Below, piece by piece: positions 17,300 to 24,842 of a DNA stretch of 64,000 bases. The notes under the pieces are model-generated. The model saw nothing but the letters and a program-made list of their open reading frames with translations, ran no database searches and was not told the DNA's origin. Numbering within the stretch: position 1 is the first letter of the stretch; each line of letters begins with the position of its first letter. The stretch is taken from positions 1,550,001-1,614,000 of the forward strand of contig CAVWDU010000003.1 of assembly GCA_963753815.1 (NCBI GenBank). The letters run 5' to 3'. The DNA is from CAVWDU01 sp963753815. Its GTDB lineage: Bacteria; Pseudomonadota; Gammaproteobacteria; Pseudomonadales; Halieaceae. The translations under genes were made by a program, and so were the position numbers.

Positions 17300-18118
17300 A
17301 TGGCTGAGGCATATGTATTTATAAGCTATTCTCGACAGGATCTACCATTCGTCGAGAGGCTTGGTACTGATCTGAGAGCGGCAGGGGTGAGAATCTGGCG
17401 TGATACCGAGCAACTACGACCGGGAGAGCAATGGCAAGGCGCAATTGAGAATGCTCTTACTGCCGCTGAAGCCCTTCTCTATGTAGCAAGTAAATATTCT
17501 CGCGGATCGGGATGGATCGATGCGGAACTCAGAGGAGGATTGCTCTCACGTAGGACCATTGTCCCGATCATCCTTGATGACGCTGGTGAAAACGAGCTAC
17601 CTACGTTCCTCAGGCAGTACCAATGGGTGGATTTTCGTGGCGATTACGCGCAAGCGCTAAATAATTTGGTGCAGGCTCTTCCTTCTACAGCGCGATCTAC
17701 TACCCCTGTCGCGCAGCTTCAAGACAAGTCAAAGGGCTACGTGTTCATCAGTTATTCAACCAATGATGGCGATTTTGTTGATAATCTACGCCGCTTTCTG
17801 TTGGAGCATGGTTACGGTTATTGGGATTACGCACAGAGCGACAGGAACTACCACACACAGTTCGTCCGAGAACTGGAGGGGGTTATTTCAGCAGCGTCGG
17901 CGACCTTGTCGATCCTTTCAGAGGCCTGGAAGGACTCGACTTGGGCTTTGAGGGAGTACATCTTCTCAGAGGAGGTTGGCACCCCGGTCTTTTTACTGAA
18001 GGCCAAGGAGATGGGGCCATCGCTGGCGGTTGCGGGTACCCCATACATTGACTTCACTGAGGATCAGCAGACTGCGTACCAGCGGTTAGATGATGAACTC
18101 AAAAGAAAGGGACTTTGA
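17300..18118 (+). CDS. Tandem TIR-TIR protein (cassette 2)
   Basis: 272 residues and nothing but two TIR domains: residues 1-125 (AYVFISYSRQD opening, GWIDAELRGG with Glu76) and 145-265 (GYVFISYSTNDGDF opening, STWALREYIFSEE with Glu219). Both domains keep the candidate catalytic Glu. There is no membrane segment or sensor domain. Proteins of this kind can be NADases or cyclic-ADP-ribose producers in defence systems such as Thoeris, but no ThsA-like partner is adjacent. It could also depend on a partner elsewhere. Start ATG 17300 follows attC1 by 18 bp. Confidence 0.8.
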   Translation: MAEAYVFISYSRQDLPFVERLGTDLRAAGVRIWRDTEQLRPGEQWQGAIENALTAAEALLYVASKYSRGSGWIDAELRGGLLSRRTIVPIILDDAGENELPTFLRQYQWVDFRGDYAQALNNLVQALPSTARSTTPVAQLQDKSKGYVFISYSTNDGDFVDNLRRFLLEHGYGYWDYAQSDRNYHTQFVRELEGVISAASATLSILSEAWKDSTWALREYIFSEEVGTPVFLLKAKEMGPSLAVAGTPYIDFTEDQQTAYQRLDDELKRKGL

Positions 18119-18140
18119 TGTGGCTAGAGGCAACACTAAT

Positions 18141-18218
18141 GCCTAACAAGCGTAGGCAATCGGATTGCCTGCAGTTGGCTCGGCCGCTTTCCAGCAACCG
18201 CTGCTACGGGCGTCAGGC
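18141..18218 (+). other. attC site 2
   Basis: Left core GCCTAAC; right core GTCAGGC, a C in place of the second T. The arms AGCGTAG and CTACGGGCGT pair imperfectly, as is normal for attC. Confidence 0.85.
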
Positions 18219-18232
18219 ATGAAGGACACGCA

Positions 18233-20080
18233 ATGAGGATCATTCGCCGCGTTGAGATTAAGTATTTTCGGTCGATCTATTCTGTAGTACTGAAGCAGTG
18301 CGGTTCTCTAAATATCCTGTCAGGGCGAAACGATGTTGGTAAATCAAACGTCCTCCGCGCCCTAAATCTATTCTATAACGGGCAAACGGATTGGAAGGCC
18401 CCCCTGGATTTTAGTCGAGACTTTTCGTTGTCTCGGTTAGAACAGGTACGCAAGGAATCCGTAAAGGGCAAACAATTCGTTCAGGTGGCAGTGGAATTTG
18501 AAAGGCCAAGCAATTTTAAAGGAAGTCTGCCAGAAAAGTTTGTGGTTAAACGAAGCTGGTATCGAGATCAGAATCAGTATGGTCAGTCCGACAATCTTGT
18601 AGCTTTAGAAAAAGCTGGCAAGTGTCCTTCTACGCTGGCTACGGCACAAAGGATGCTTCCCGTGTTTCTGAATCGGGTTCATTTTGAGTATGTTCCAGCC
18701 GTAAAAGATAGGGCCTTCTTCGACCACATTCTTTCGCGATTACAGCATTCATTACTAGGCGGAGCGCTTGAAGCAGAGAATCCAATATCTCAGCTTTCGG
18801 GCCAGCTCGCTGACCATATTGGCCAGCAGGTCGGTGATTTGCGGCAAGATTTTTCAAGAGCCACAAGCTTGGATACCGCAATTGAGCCGCCCAAACAACT
18901 CTCGAGTTTGTTTCAAGCTTTTCAGGTTTCAGTACCATCTGGCGACAACCAAGTATCACTCAACTTGCGTGGCGATGGAATGCAAGCTCGATACATACCT
19001 TCAGTCCTTCACTACATCGCCTCAAAGAGCCCGTCATTCTTTATTTGGGGTTTTGAAGAACCAGAGAACTCGCTTGAGTTTGCGAGTGCGGACTCACTCG
19101 CAGACGATCTTGAAACTCGCTACGCAAAGGATGCTCAGATATTTGTCACAACTCATTCACCGGCAATGGTATCTAGAAGTGGCCCTAGTGTCTCCTGCTA
19201 TCGGGTTTGGCAACCGGAAACTCAAACAGAGGTTGAACGGCTGGAGTTCCCTCTCGATAAATCGGTTTCAGGCGCCCAGCTACAGGAAGAGATCGGATTA
19301 CTGAGAATACAGCAGGAAATCCATGCCGAGTACAAGGCTAAACTAACGCAGTTAGAATCTCTTTCTCAACGAATTATTGAGTTGGAGGGAGAGATAGAAG
19401 TTAAGCAGCTTCCGTTGGTGCTTGTGGAAGGTATTACTGACGTGGCCATCCTCGAGGAAGCGTGGGCTAAGCTCCGCCCTTGGGAAGCCATGCCCTTTAT
19501 TGTTCGTTCAGCAGATCCGTTAGCGAATGTGCCTGGTGGCGGCGGAGCGGGCGCTAGCTCTTTGGCCAAAGCAATTGAAAGTATCCACCCCGCCGATAGC
19601 CGCCATGTAGCCGCAGTTTTTGATTACGACCAAGAAGGCATTAAGGCATTTGATGGGCTGAGCAAGAGTTTCAAAGCCCCGAACGGAATTTTGCACGAAA
19701 AAAGGCACGCAAATGGATATGCTGCTGCTCTCACCCTTGCAGTTGTTGGCGAAAACCTACCCGCCGTTGATGCAAAGAATCTTTGCTTGGAATATCTATT
19801 TGATAACGATGTCCATCAGATCAAAGACACAAATGGGCATAGACTTGAGTTCAAAGAGCAGAAACTGTCTGTAGCAGTAGCAGGGAAGAATGTCGAACTT
19901 CCTGAGGACCAGCAGCAACTATTTGCGGGCGCGCTTGGTGATTTGTCGCCCTATCGAACTATATCTGGTGGTAAGAGGGTGTTTGCGGAAAACATCGTGC
20001 CGAGCTTAGAAGTCGAAAAGTTCGCCCGTTTTGACCCCCTGTTTTCACGAATCATTGCAGCTCTACAGAACGGTGCCTAA
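18233..20080 (+). CDS. OLD-family ATPase/TOPRIM nuclease-like protein (cassette 3)
   Basis: 615 residues. The ABC-type ATPase has Walker A GRNDVGKSN (31-39), Walker B FFIWGFEEPE (about 269-278) and a THSPAMV switch (about 305). A short coiled coil (about 345-390) leads to a TOPRIM-like domain: LVEGITDVAIL with the metal-binding Glu (about 397), then AVFDYDQEGIKAF (about 460). This is the layout of OLD nucleases and of the GajA subunit of Gabija. No GajB-like helicase follows, so it is a stand-alone OLD protein, probably acting in phage or plasmid defence. The TAA stop lies inside attC3. Confidence 0.85.
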   Translation: MRIIRRVEIKYFRSIYSVVLKQCGSLNILSGRNDVGKSNVLRALNLFYNGQTDWKAPLDFSRDFSLSRLEQVRKESVKGKQFVQVAVEFERPSNFKGSLPEKFVVKRSWYRDQNQYGQSDNLVALEKAGKCPSTLATAQRMLPVFLNRVHFEYVPAVKDRAFFDHILSRLQHSLLGGALEAENPISQLSGQLADHIGQQVGDLRQDFSRATSLDTAIEPPKQLSSLFQAFQVSVPSGDNQVSLNLRGDGMQARYIPSVLHYIASKSPSFFIWGFEEPENSLEFASADSLADDLETRYAKDAQIFVTTHSPAMVSRSGPSVSCYRVWQPETQTEVERLEFPLDKSVSGAQLQEEIGLLRIQQEIHAEYKAKLTQLESLSQRIIELEGEIEVKQLPLVLVEGITDVAILEEAWAKLRPWEAMPFIVRSADPLANVPGGGGAGASSLAKAIESIHPADSRHVAAVFDYDQEGIKAFDGLSKSFKAPNGILHEKRHANGYAAALTLAVVGENLPAVDAKNLCLEYLFDNDVHQIKDTNGHRLEFKEQKLSVAVAGKNVELPEDQQQLFAGALGDLSPYRTISGGKRVFAENIVPSLEVEKFARFDPLFSRIIAALQNGA

Positions 20081-20152
20081 CAATCACATTAAGTTCGCTC
20101 CCTGCGGTCGCCGGACCTCGCTATCGCTCGGCCGCTTATGTGGGCGTTAAGC
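20075..20152 (+). other. attC site 3
   Basis: Left core GCCTAAC overlaps the stop codon of the OLD gene; right core GTTAAGC. Arms CACATTAAG and CTTATGTG pair. Confidence 0.9.
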
Positions 20153-20170
20153 TGCCGGAGTACCTGCCAG

Positions 20171-20464
20171 ATGAGTAAAGTTGTCGGAGAACATGAGAAG
20201 GTTTCTCTGCTTATTTACAAAAAGCAGATTGATCTTATTCTCGAACATACTTTCGCTGAAGACGATCTTCTGCAAGCATTGAGTATCGCTGAAGTGTCAG
20301 GGTCCAAAAGAAAGGCTCTACTCAGTCTTCATGATCTCGAAGACCTCAATGGACATGTAGCGGCAGCAGCCAACCATTGCGGAGATAGGAAGCTCGAACG
20401 CGAGCTTGATGGTATATACGATCTCATCGAGAAAGTGGAACGGAAATATGTCTTACGTGACTGA
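20171..20464 (+). CDS. Small helical protein (cassette 4)
   Basis: 97 residues from MSKVVGEHEKVS with a GGAG ribosome site about 10 bases upstream. The sequence is charged and helical (FAEDDLLQALSIAEVSGSKRKALLSLHDLEDLNGHVAAAANH). I do not recognise the family. It shows no signal peptide or membrane segment. It is one complete cassette between attC3 and attC4. Confidence 0.6.
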   Translation: MSKVVGEHEKVSLLIYKKQIDLILEHTFAEDDLLQALSIAEVSGSKRKALLSLHDLEDLNGHVAAAANHCGDRKLERELDGIYDLIEKVERKYVLRD

Positions 20465-20476
20465 TCTCGTAATGCA

Positions 20477-20551
20477 GCATAACAAGGCGGTGTTGGGCGC
20501 CGCTTTGCGGCTGGGACCAGCTAACGCTGGCCCCAAACCTTGGCGTTAGGT
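20477..20551 (+). other. attC site 4
   Basis: Left core GCATAAC, right core GTTAGGT. Confidence 0.9.
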
Positions 20552-21116
20552 GGCCACAATCCTTTACTCGGTTTTTCTCGGCTCGATGCTGGTCTTGGCG
20601 CAGACTGCGGAGAGCCGAGTAGCGGAGGTTGGAGACTATGTCGTTGTTTTTTCGGAGATAGCTGGTTGTCCGGATTTTCCGGGAATTATTGCAGCGCCTA
20701 GGATTGACGAGGATGGTGCTTTCCGATTACCTCATCTCAGTCCAGTGCGAGTCGAAGGAAACACCGAAATTGAGGTTTCGAAGCAAGTTTCTCGCGCAAT
20801 AGCCACTAAGAGGTCCAGCCGAAAAGCTCTTCCGTCGCTCAGGGTTGATGTCCTGACCGAGGATGAGTTCGCCGACATTAGAGAGCTATACTTCGTGAGC
20901 TTGCGTTATCTTGTGAGCGGCCGTTGCGACAGGCCAGCGACGAATAATTGGAGGCTTTGGCGTGACCAGTGGAACAAAGAGTGGCAGCACATGGAGCATT
21001 TGGAGCGGCTAGAGCGTGATCGAACAGCAGCTTTGCCACCTAACAAATCAGGGCAGCGGACGGCGTACCGCCGCCCCTGCCTGAAGCGTTATGAGTCCTG
21101 CTCCGAGCACACATGA
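20550..21116 (+). CDS. Exported protein with Wza-like N-terminal pattern (cassette 5)
   Basis: 188 residues if GTG 20550 is used; this codon overlaps the attC core, and ATG 20586 is an alternative. Residues 1-22 look like a signal peptide (ILYSVFLGSMLVLAQTAES). Residues about 26-80 follow the polysaccharide-export (Wza N-terminal) pattern: VGDYVVVFSEIAG, then DEDGAFRLPHLSPVRVEGNTEIEV. The rest has no recognised domain. The last 25 or so codons run through attC5, so the C-terminus is partly encoded by the recombination site. Function is unknown. Confidence 0.55.
   Translation: MATILYSVFLGSMLVLAQTAESRVAEVGDYVVVFSEIAGCPDFPGIIAAPRIDEDGAFRLPHLSPVRVEGNTEIEVSKQVSRAIATKRSSRKALPSLRVDVLTEDEFADIRELYFVSLRYLVSGRCDRPATNNWRLWRDQWNKEWQHMEHLERLERDRTAALPPNKSGQRTAYRRPCLKRYESCSEHT
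21038..21094 (+). other. attC site 5
   Basis: Left core ACCTAAC, right core GTTATGA. The arms (AATCAGGGCAG and CTGCCTGAAGCG) are of the type shared with the repeated cassette. Confidence 0.85.
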
Positions 21117-21328
21117 AGCTCAGTGACTTTCATATAGGATTGGAGTTTTGGTCTGGCGATAAAACATGGCGCTGTACTGATATTGGCACTAGGGCAGTTT
21201 TGGCTATATGCGTTTCGGACCACGAAACTGATCGGTCGTGGCTTAACGGTCCGCCCTATGCCTGTGCAGAAAGCGTGTTCGATGAGTACGATCAGGAAGG
21301 TTGCGTACTTACAGAGGAGGAGCTTTGA
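21113..21328 (+). CDS. Small conserved cassette protein (cassette 6)
   Basis: 71 residues, MKLSDFHIGLEFWSGDKTWRC opening. This type of short protein, with a GLEFW segment and a TDIGTR turn, is familiar to me from other integron cassettes but has no known function. It ends in an acidic tail. The ATG overlaps the end of the read-through ORF of cassette 5 (ATGA). Confidence 0.6.
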   Translation: MKLSDFHIGLEFWSGDKTWRCTDIGTRAVLAICVSDHETDRSWLNGPPYACAESVFDEYDQEGCVLTEEEL

Positions 21329-21335
21329 ATCGGTC

Positions 21336-21413
21336 TCATAACAAGCACGGGCAGTGCGCTCCCTCCGGTCGCCGGACGCGCGCACCGCGCGCCCGCTGCC
21401 GTGAGCGTTATGT
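21336..21413 (+). other. attC site 6
   Basis: Left core TCATAAC, right core GTTATGT. A strong GC-rich inner hairpin (GGACGCGCGC/GCGCGCCC) is present. Confidence 0.9.
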
Positions 21414-21423
21414 GTAATCGGTC

Positions 21424-21720
21424 ATGCCATCATATCTAGAACGTCAGGAAGCGTATGAACGGCACCAGAAACTCGCATTCCTCGTCATGGCGGTATTTTC
21501 GTTCGCAGCGGTAGCGTTTTTCCCGCTCGGTATCGTTGCTCTTATATCATTACTTTACTATTGGTACTGTACCTACAGAATAGTCACAGCCAAGTGTCCG
21601 TCCTGCGGGAATAATGTTGGGCGCGTTAGCGCTACATTTAATAATAGGTGTCGGGGTTGCGACATGCAGTTTGTGAAACCCCCGCCGAGCGAAGGAGGTA
21701 AGAATCAACATCTATGGTAG
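21424..21720 (+). CDS. Small membrane protein with zinc-ribbon tail (cassette 7)
   Basis: 98 residues. Two adjoining hydrophobic helices (about 18-50) are followed by CPSCGNNVGRVSATFNNRCRGC, a CxxC...CxxC zinc-ribbon. The topology would place the ribbon in the cytoplasm. Function is not known; such proteins may act as membrane-tethered nucleic acid or protein binders. Confidence 0.6.
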   Translation: MPSYLERQEAYERHQKLAFLVMAVFSFAAVAFFPLGIVALISLLYYWYCTYRIVTAKCPSCGNNVGRVSATFNNRCRGCDMQFVKPPPSEGGKNQHLW

Positions 21721-21727
21721 TCAATAC

Positions 21728-21813
21728 ACATAACAAGAACCGGCAGTGCGCCCCTACGGGGCCGGACGGTCAAACCGCTGCGCGGTTCGCCCGCCGCTGC
21801 GGTAGGCGTTATT
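21728..21813 (+). other. attC site 7
   Basis: Left core ACATAAC, right core GTTATTA (weak match to GTTRRRY). The inner arms CCGGACGG and CCGCCGCTG are GC-rich. Confidence 0.8.
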
Positions 21814-21840
21814 AGGCACTAAATAGCATGAGGCCATTCA

Positions 21841-22221
21841 GTGAAAGAAGACGAACGAACGCTCGAGTCTCTGAAGCTTTTACGCGAGTCAAGCGCATGG
21901 ATGGTTGGTGTTCAAACTGCAATCTTTGGTTTCCTTATTGCTCTTCTTAATGCAGGTCAACTCAAGCTCGGTAGTTTGCTAATTAAAGGAGCAGTCACGG
22001 CTTTCGGGCTATCCATTGTATGTGCAGCAGTTGTACTAGGTGCTATACCATGGACACTAAATCGAAAACCTGTGATAACTTCAATTCGAAGTACCCCAAT
22101 TGCCAACTGGCCATTGATTAATAGAATATCCATAGGCTGGGCTAGTGGGTTGCAATATTTGTCATTTGTTGTCGGATTAGTTTGCCTTGTTTCTGCAGTG
22201 ATATTGAAGCAGATTGGATAA
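21841..22221 (+). CDS. Small multi-helix membrane protein (cassette 8)
   Basis: 126 residues, GTG start. Three or four hydrophobic helices (about 20-38, 46-68, 98-123) follow a charged cytoplasmic start, MKEDERTLESLKLLRESS. It resembles small membrane subunits seen beside bacterial effector systems but carries no diagnostic motif. Complete cassette. Confidence 0.6.
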   Translation: MKEDERTLESLKLLRESSAWMVGVQTAIFGFLIALLNAGQLKLGSLLIKGAVTAFGLSIVCAAVVLGAIPWTLNRKPVITSIRSTPIANWPLINRISIGWASGLQYLSFVVGLVCLVSAVILKQIG

Positions 22222-22228
22222 ACGTGCC

Positions 22229-22330
22229 TTATAACAAGTCGCTGCAATCGGACTCCGTAAGTTGTCGCGGTTTTTGCAAAAACCGCAAAAATCGCGCCAA
22301 CTTACTCCGCCGGTGAGCGTGGCGTTATGG
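22229..22330 (+). other. attC site 8
   Basis: Left core TTATAAC, right core GTTATGG. The 102-bp site has an extended near-perfect stem (GTAAGTTG and CAACTTAC; GGTTTTTGC and GCAAAAACC). Confidence 0.9.
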
Positions 22331-23031
22331 AGCTATCGAGAGAGCCTTCGGCGCAAAACGCGTGCTGTACATCAGGGTTTCAATTGAGACTCACTAGTTA
22401 CGCAGCGGCAGTGGTAGCTTCAGTATTTATAGCTGCATGCGGTACAAGAGCCCTTGACGCTTACTTCGACCTGGAAGTGGATGAGGTGAATGCTGCCGAT
22501 TTCGATGACTTTCTCAAAGGCTGGGACTATGACTGGAGCGGTGGTAATGGGACTTACAGCGTTGGTTATGTCGGCGAACCAGCGAGAGCCGGTGGAATGT
22601 TGATAGCCGATTTCTATGAACACATGAATCTCCCCGCCTCAGCGGGCGATTGGTATCATAAAGAAGGTGTGATTAGGTGCTGTAATTTACCTAGAAGCCG
22701 TGAGGCGTACTTTAGGCTTAGGTTTGGTGAAAGCATATATTCTGTTATTGCTGTTGAATTGCGGGGGGTTCTTTCGTCTCATTCCTTATTTTTGAAGTAC
22801 TCTTCTTACTTTGACAGCGCTCAGTTAGAAGGCGACGAGTTTTCAGTCATATACTCATCAACCACTCCCGGTGCATTACGAACTGAGCTCAATGCGCTGA
22901 TTCTTACATCGACTAACAGACACATTACCCTATTGGATGTTTTAGTGGGTGCGCTATCCAGCAATCTTTTGGGGCTATCATCATGGAAAGACTTTATTGC
23001 TCATAGGATTATACTTTCTTTCGACGGATAG
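22327..23031 (+). CDS. Putative lipoprotein or exported protein (cassette 9)
   Basis: 234 residues; the ATG is inside the attC8 core. A hydrophobic stretch, YAAAVVASVFIAACGT (about 24-39), looks like a lipoprotein signal ending in a lipobox Cys, but it lies further in than usual, so the true start may be downstream. The mature part is mixed alpha/beta with no motif I recognise. Confidence 0.55.
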   Translation: MELSREPSAQNACCTSGFQLRLTSYAAAVVASVFIAACGTRALDAYFDLEVDEVNAADFDDFLKGWDYDWSGGNGTYSVGYVGEPARAGGMLIADFYEHMNLPASAGDWYHKEGVIRCCNLPRSREAYFRLRFGESIYSVIAVELRGVLSSHSLFLKYSSYFDSAQLEGDEFSVIYSSTTPGALRTELNALILTSTNRHITLLDVLVGALSSNLLGLSSWKDFIAHRIILSFDG

Positions 23032-23076
23032 ATGCCTGCTTCCTGCAAGAATGGATCAAGAGGGTGGAGCAATGCA

Positions 23077-23151
23077 CCATAACAAGGCCAGGCACGCCGC
23101 TTCGCTGGACTCGCCACCTGCGGTCGCTCGCCCGTGCTGGCGGCGTTAGAA
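23077..23151 (+). other. attC site 9
   Basis: Left core CCATAAC, right core GTTAGAA. Confidence 0.85.
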
Positions 23152-23186
23152 GGCACCATCACTATCATCATGAGTGTTAACCACAG

Positions 23187-23215
23187 TTGACAACAATAGT
23201 TCTGTTAACTATAGT
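23187..23215 (+). promoter_or_regulatory. Sigma-70 promoter and operator of the cassette 10 TA module
   Basis: TTGACA (23187-23192), 17 bp, TATAGT (23210-23215). Start of transcription would fall at about 23222, the A of the toxin ATG, so the mRNA is probably leaderless. GTTAAC occurs at 23175-23180 and 23204-23209 as a likely antitoxin operator. Confidence 0.8.
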
Positions 23216-23221
23216 TTACAA

Positions 23222-23518
23222 ATGATAGAAGTCCGTAAAACCAAAATTTTCGCTAAATGGTTTAACGGTCTAAAAGACCCTAAAGCCAAGGCGCGAATTC
23301 AAGTTCGTATAGACCGCATGGAGTTGGGTAACTTTGGTGACGTAGCCCCAGTGGGAGAAGGAGTAAGCGAGCTACGAATATTCTACGGCCCTGGGTATCG
23401 AGTGTATTTCGTTCAAGAACCCGCGGTTGTGGTAATTCTTCTATCTGGCGGCGATAAAAGTTCGCAAAAGTCCGACATAGCAAAGGCGAAAGACCTCGCC
23501 AAGCAACTGGAGAAATGA
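23222..23518 (+). CDS. RelE/ParE-superfamily toxin, HigB-like (cassette 10)
   Basis: 98 residues: MIEVRKTKIFAKWFNGLKD opening and ELRIFYGPGYRVYFVQEP, as in the small addiction-module killer proteins of the RelE/ParE fold. These toxins usually cut mRNA at the ribosome. The antitoxin gene starts 3 bp after the stop. There is no room for a ribosome-binding site if transcription starts at the predicted position. Confidence 0.85.
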   Translation: MIEVRKTKIFAKWFNGLKDPKAKARIQVRIDRMELGNFGDVAPVGEGVSELRIFYGPGYRVYFVQEPAVVVILLSGGDKSSQKSDIAKAKDLAKQLEK

Positions 23519-23521
23519 ATT

Positions 23522-23815
23522 ATGGCTATTAAGACTACTCGCTGGGATTCAGCTGAATACCTAGAAACTGAAGAAGATATAAAATTATATTTGGAAGCTT
23601 GCCTCGAAGAGGGAAGCGAGGACCCAGCATTTCTTGTGCATGCTTTGGGCGTAGTAGCGCGGGCCAAAAATATGAGTCAACTGGCTAGAGACACTGGTCT
23701 AACCCGTGAAGGCTTATATAAAGCACTATCGCCAGAGGGAAACCCAACTTTTGCCACCGTAGCTAAGGTAGCAAAAGCATTGGGCTACCAACTCACTGTC
23801 CAACCTGCTGCCTAG
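23522..23815 (+). CDS. HTH antitoxin of the addiction-module antidote family (cassette 10)
   Basis: 97 residues. The C-terminal helix-turn-helix is MSQLARDTGLTREGLYKALSPEGNPTFATVAKVAKALG, the classic form of the antidote family that pairs with this toxin type. A GGAG site lies about 10 bases upstream. It neutralises the toxin and should repress the shared promoter through the GTTAAC repeats. Confidence 0.88.
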   Translation: MAIKTTRWDSAEYLETEEDIKLYLEACLEEGSEDPAFLVHALGVVARAKNMSQLARDTGLTREGLYKALSPEGNPTFATVAKVAKALGYQLTVQPAA

Positions 23816-23820
23816 ATGCC

Positions 23821-23874
23821 TTCTAACAAGAGCAAGCAAGCGACGCTATCGCGCGCATGTTGCGAGCGTTAATG
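23821..23874 (+). other. attC site 10
   Basis: Short site (54 bp): left core TTCTAAC, right core GTTAATG. Confidence 0.8.
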
Positions 23875-23876
23875 CG

Positions 23877-24293
23877 ATGGACAAGATCCAGCTAATTGAG
23901 CAGTTGAGGAAAAAGCGGGGAAGGCTTTTGAAGGCCTATATTTTTCATGTCTGCTGGTTCTCCTCAACATGTGCGTCAGCAGCAACTGATGCAATGCAGT
24001 TTTCCTTTCCGACTCTATTGCTGCTTACTCTGGTCACTGTCCCGCCGGTGCTTTTCTACACTGTGGTGGTTCATAGAGCGTGCCGCTCCGTAGATCCCAA
24101 CTCTCGCACAGTCGGTGTTGTACCAGTGGTGCTGTTTACCATTTTTTTGACTCCACTAGAGTCCGGGCTTGTTTTGCCTCTTAAGAATCTATGGGTATCT
24201 CGGTGTATTATTCGTGCATGGGAAATCGCATTAACAAGTCAAGGTTGCAAGGCGCCTTCGGCGCGGGACGCCGTAACCGGCGCCCCAACTTGA
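23877..24293 (+). CDS. Small membrane protein (cassette 11)
   Basis: 138 residues from MDKIQLIEQLRKKRGRLLKAY. Hydrophobic helices at about 20-35, 44-66 and 78-105. The last 20 residues (from SQGCKAPSARD) are encoded by attC11, so the natural end of the ancestral protein may have been earlier. Family not recognised. Confidence 0.5.
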   Translation: MDKIQLIEQLRKKRGRLLKAYIFHVCWFSSTCASAATDAMQFSFPTLLLLTLVTVPPVLFYTVVVHRACRSVDPNSRTVGVVPVVLFTIFLTPLESGLVLPLKNLWVSRCIIRAWEIALTSQGCKAPSARDAVTGAPT

Positions 24294-24303
24294 AGCGTTA
24301 ATG
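24229..24303 (+). other. attC site 11
   Basis: Left core CATTAAC, right core GTTAATG; arms AAGTCAAGGTTG and CAACTTGAAGCG pair. Confidence 0.9.
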
Positions 24304-24567
24304 GGCACTCTTAGAGAATTGCAGAATCGAATCCAATACATGACCGGGTATCAACTCAGGAAAATGGCGCACAGATCAGGACGCACGGTATCACCGGCAT
24401 GCTCGGAATATCCAGGGTGCTTTTCATAACCAAAATACGTTCCCGCGGGAACGTCCAGTATCAATTTCGTTCAGCCATTGGCCGTTTTTCGTGGACCGTC
24501 CCGAGCAACGCGCTCCATTAACAAGTCAGGGTTGTGGACGGCCTAACGGCCGCCTCAACCTGAAGCG
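24298..24567 (+). repeat. Repeated palindrome cassette, copy A (cassette 12)
   Basis: 270 bp from the end of attC11 to the core of attC12. It shares with six other cassettes the block cgagcaacgcgctccattaa before attC and the 18-bp palindrome at 24437-24454. The reading frame that is open in copies B, F and G hits a stop (TTTTCATAA) after about 40 codons here, so this copy is probably non-coding. Confidence 0.9.
24437..24454. repeat. 18-bp palindrome, copy A
   Basis: ACGTTCCCGCGGGAACGT, perfectly self-complementary. The flanks ATAC and GTAT extend the symmetry after a 3-base offset on the right. Confidence 0.95.
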
Positions 24568-24573
24568 TTAATG
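24516..24573 (+). other. attC site 12
   Basis: 58 bp, left core CATTAAC, right core GTTAATG; arms AAGTCAGGGTTG and CAACCTGAAGCG, centre GGACGGCCTAACGGCCGCC. Confidence 0.93.
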
Positions 24574-24836
24574 GGCGCTCTTGGAGATTTGCAGAATCGA
24601 CTCAAATACATCGCCGAGTATGAACTCCGGAAAACGCCAACGGGACCGGGTTCCTGGTATCACCGGCATGGTGGGAATAACCAGGGTGCCGTTCATAACC
24701 AAAATACGTTCCCGCGGGAACGTCGGGTATCAATTGCGTTCAGCCCTGGCCAGGATTCCGTGAATCTTCTCGAGCAACGCGCTCCATTAACAAGTCAGGT
24801 TTGTGGACGGCCTAACGGCCGCCTCAACCTGAATCG
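24568..24836 (+). repeat. Repeated palindrome cassette, copy B (cassette 13)
   Basis: 269 bp. An 89-codon frame (24571-24840) is open: MGALGDLQNRLKYIAEYELRK start, ending inside attC13. The ATG overlaps the attC12 core (GTTAATG). The predicted peptide is basic and matches no family I know. The palindrome is at 24706-24723. Confidence 0.9.
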
Positions 24837-24840
24837 TTAA
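24571..24840 (+). CDS. Possible small protein of the repeated cassette, copy B
   Basis: 89 codons, opening MGALGDLQNRLKYIAEYELRK; residues about 46-51 (TFPRER) are encoded by the palindrome and the last 18 by attC. No signal or membrane segment, and no family recognised. The frame is open in only three of seven copies, so it may be chance coding in a non-coding cassette. No good ribosome site precedes the ATG. Confidence 0.3.
   Translation: MGALGDLQNRLKYIAEYELRKTPTGPGSWYHRHGGNNQGAVHNQNTFPRERRVSIAFSPGQDSVNLLEQRAPLTSQVCGRPNGRLNLNR
24706..24723. repeat. 18-bp palindrome, copy B
   Basis: Perfect ACGTTCCCGCGGGAACGT. Confidence 0.95.
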
Positions 24841-24842
24841 TG
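24785..24842 (+). other. attC site 13
   Basis: Left core CATTAAC, right core GTTAATG; near-identical to attC12, with a T in place of G in the left arm (CAGGTTTG) and in GAATCG. Confidence 0.92.

Noticed and set aside
17300..18118. Complete Thoeris system
   Set aside because: TIR proteins are present but no ThsA-like gene (SIR2 or membrane effector with SLOG domain) lies nearby.
18233..20080. Complete Gabija system
   Set aside because: The OLD ATPase/TOPRIM gene fits GajA in layout, but the next cassette encodes a 97-residue helical protein with no helicase motifs, so GajB is absent.
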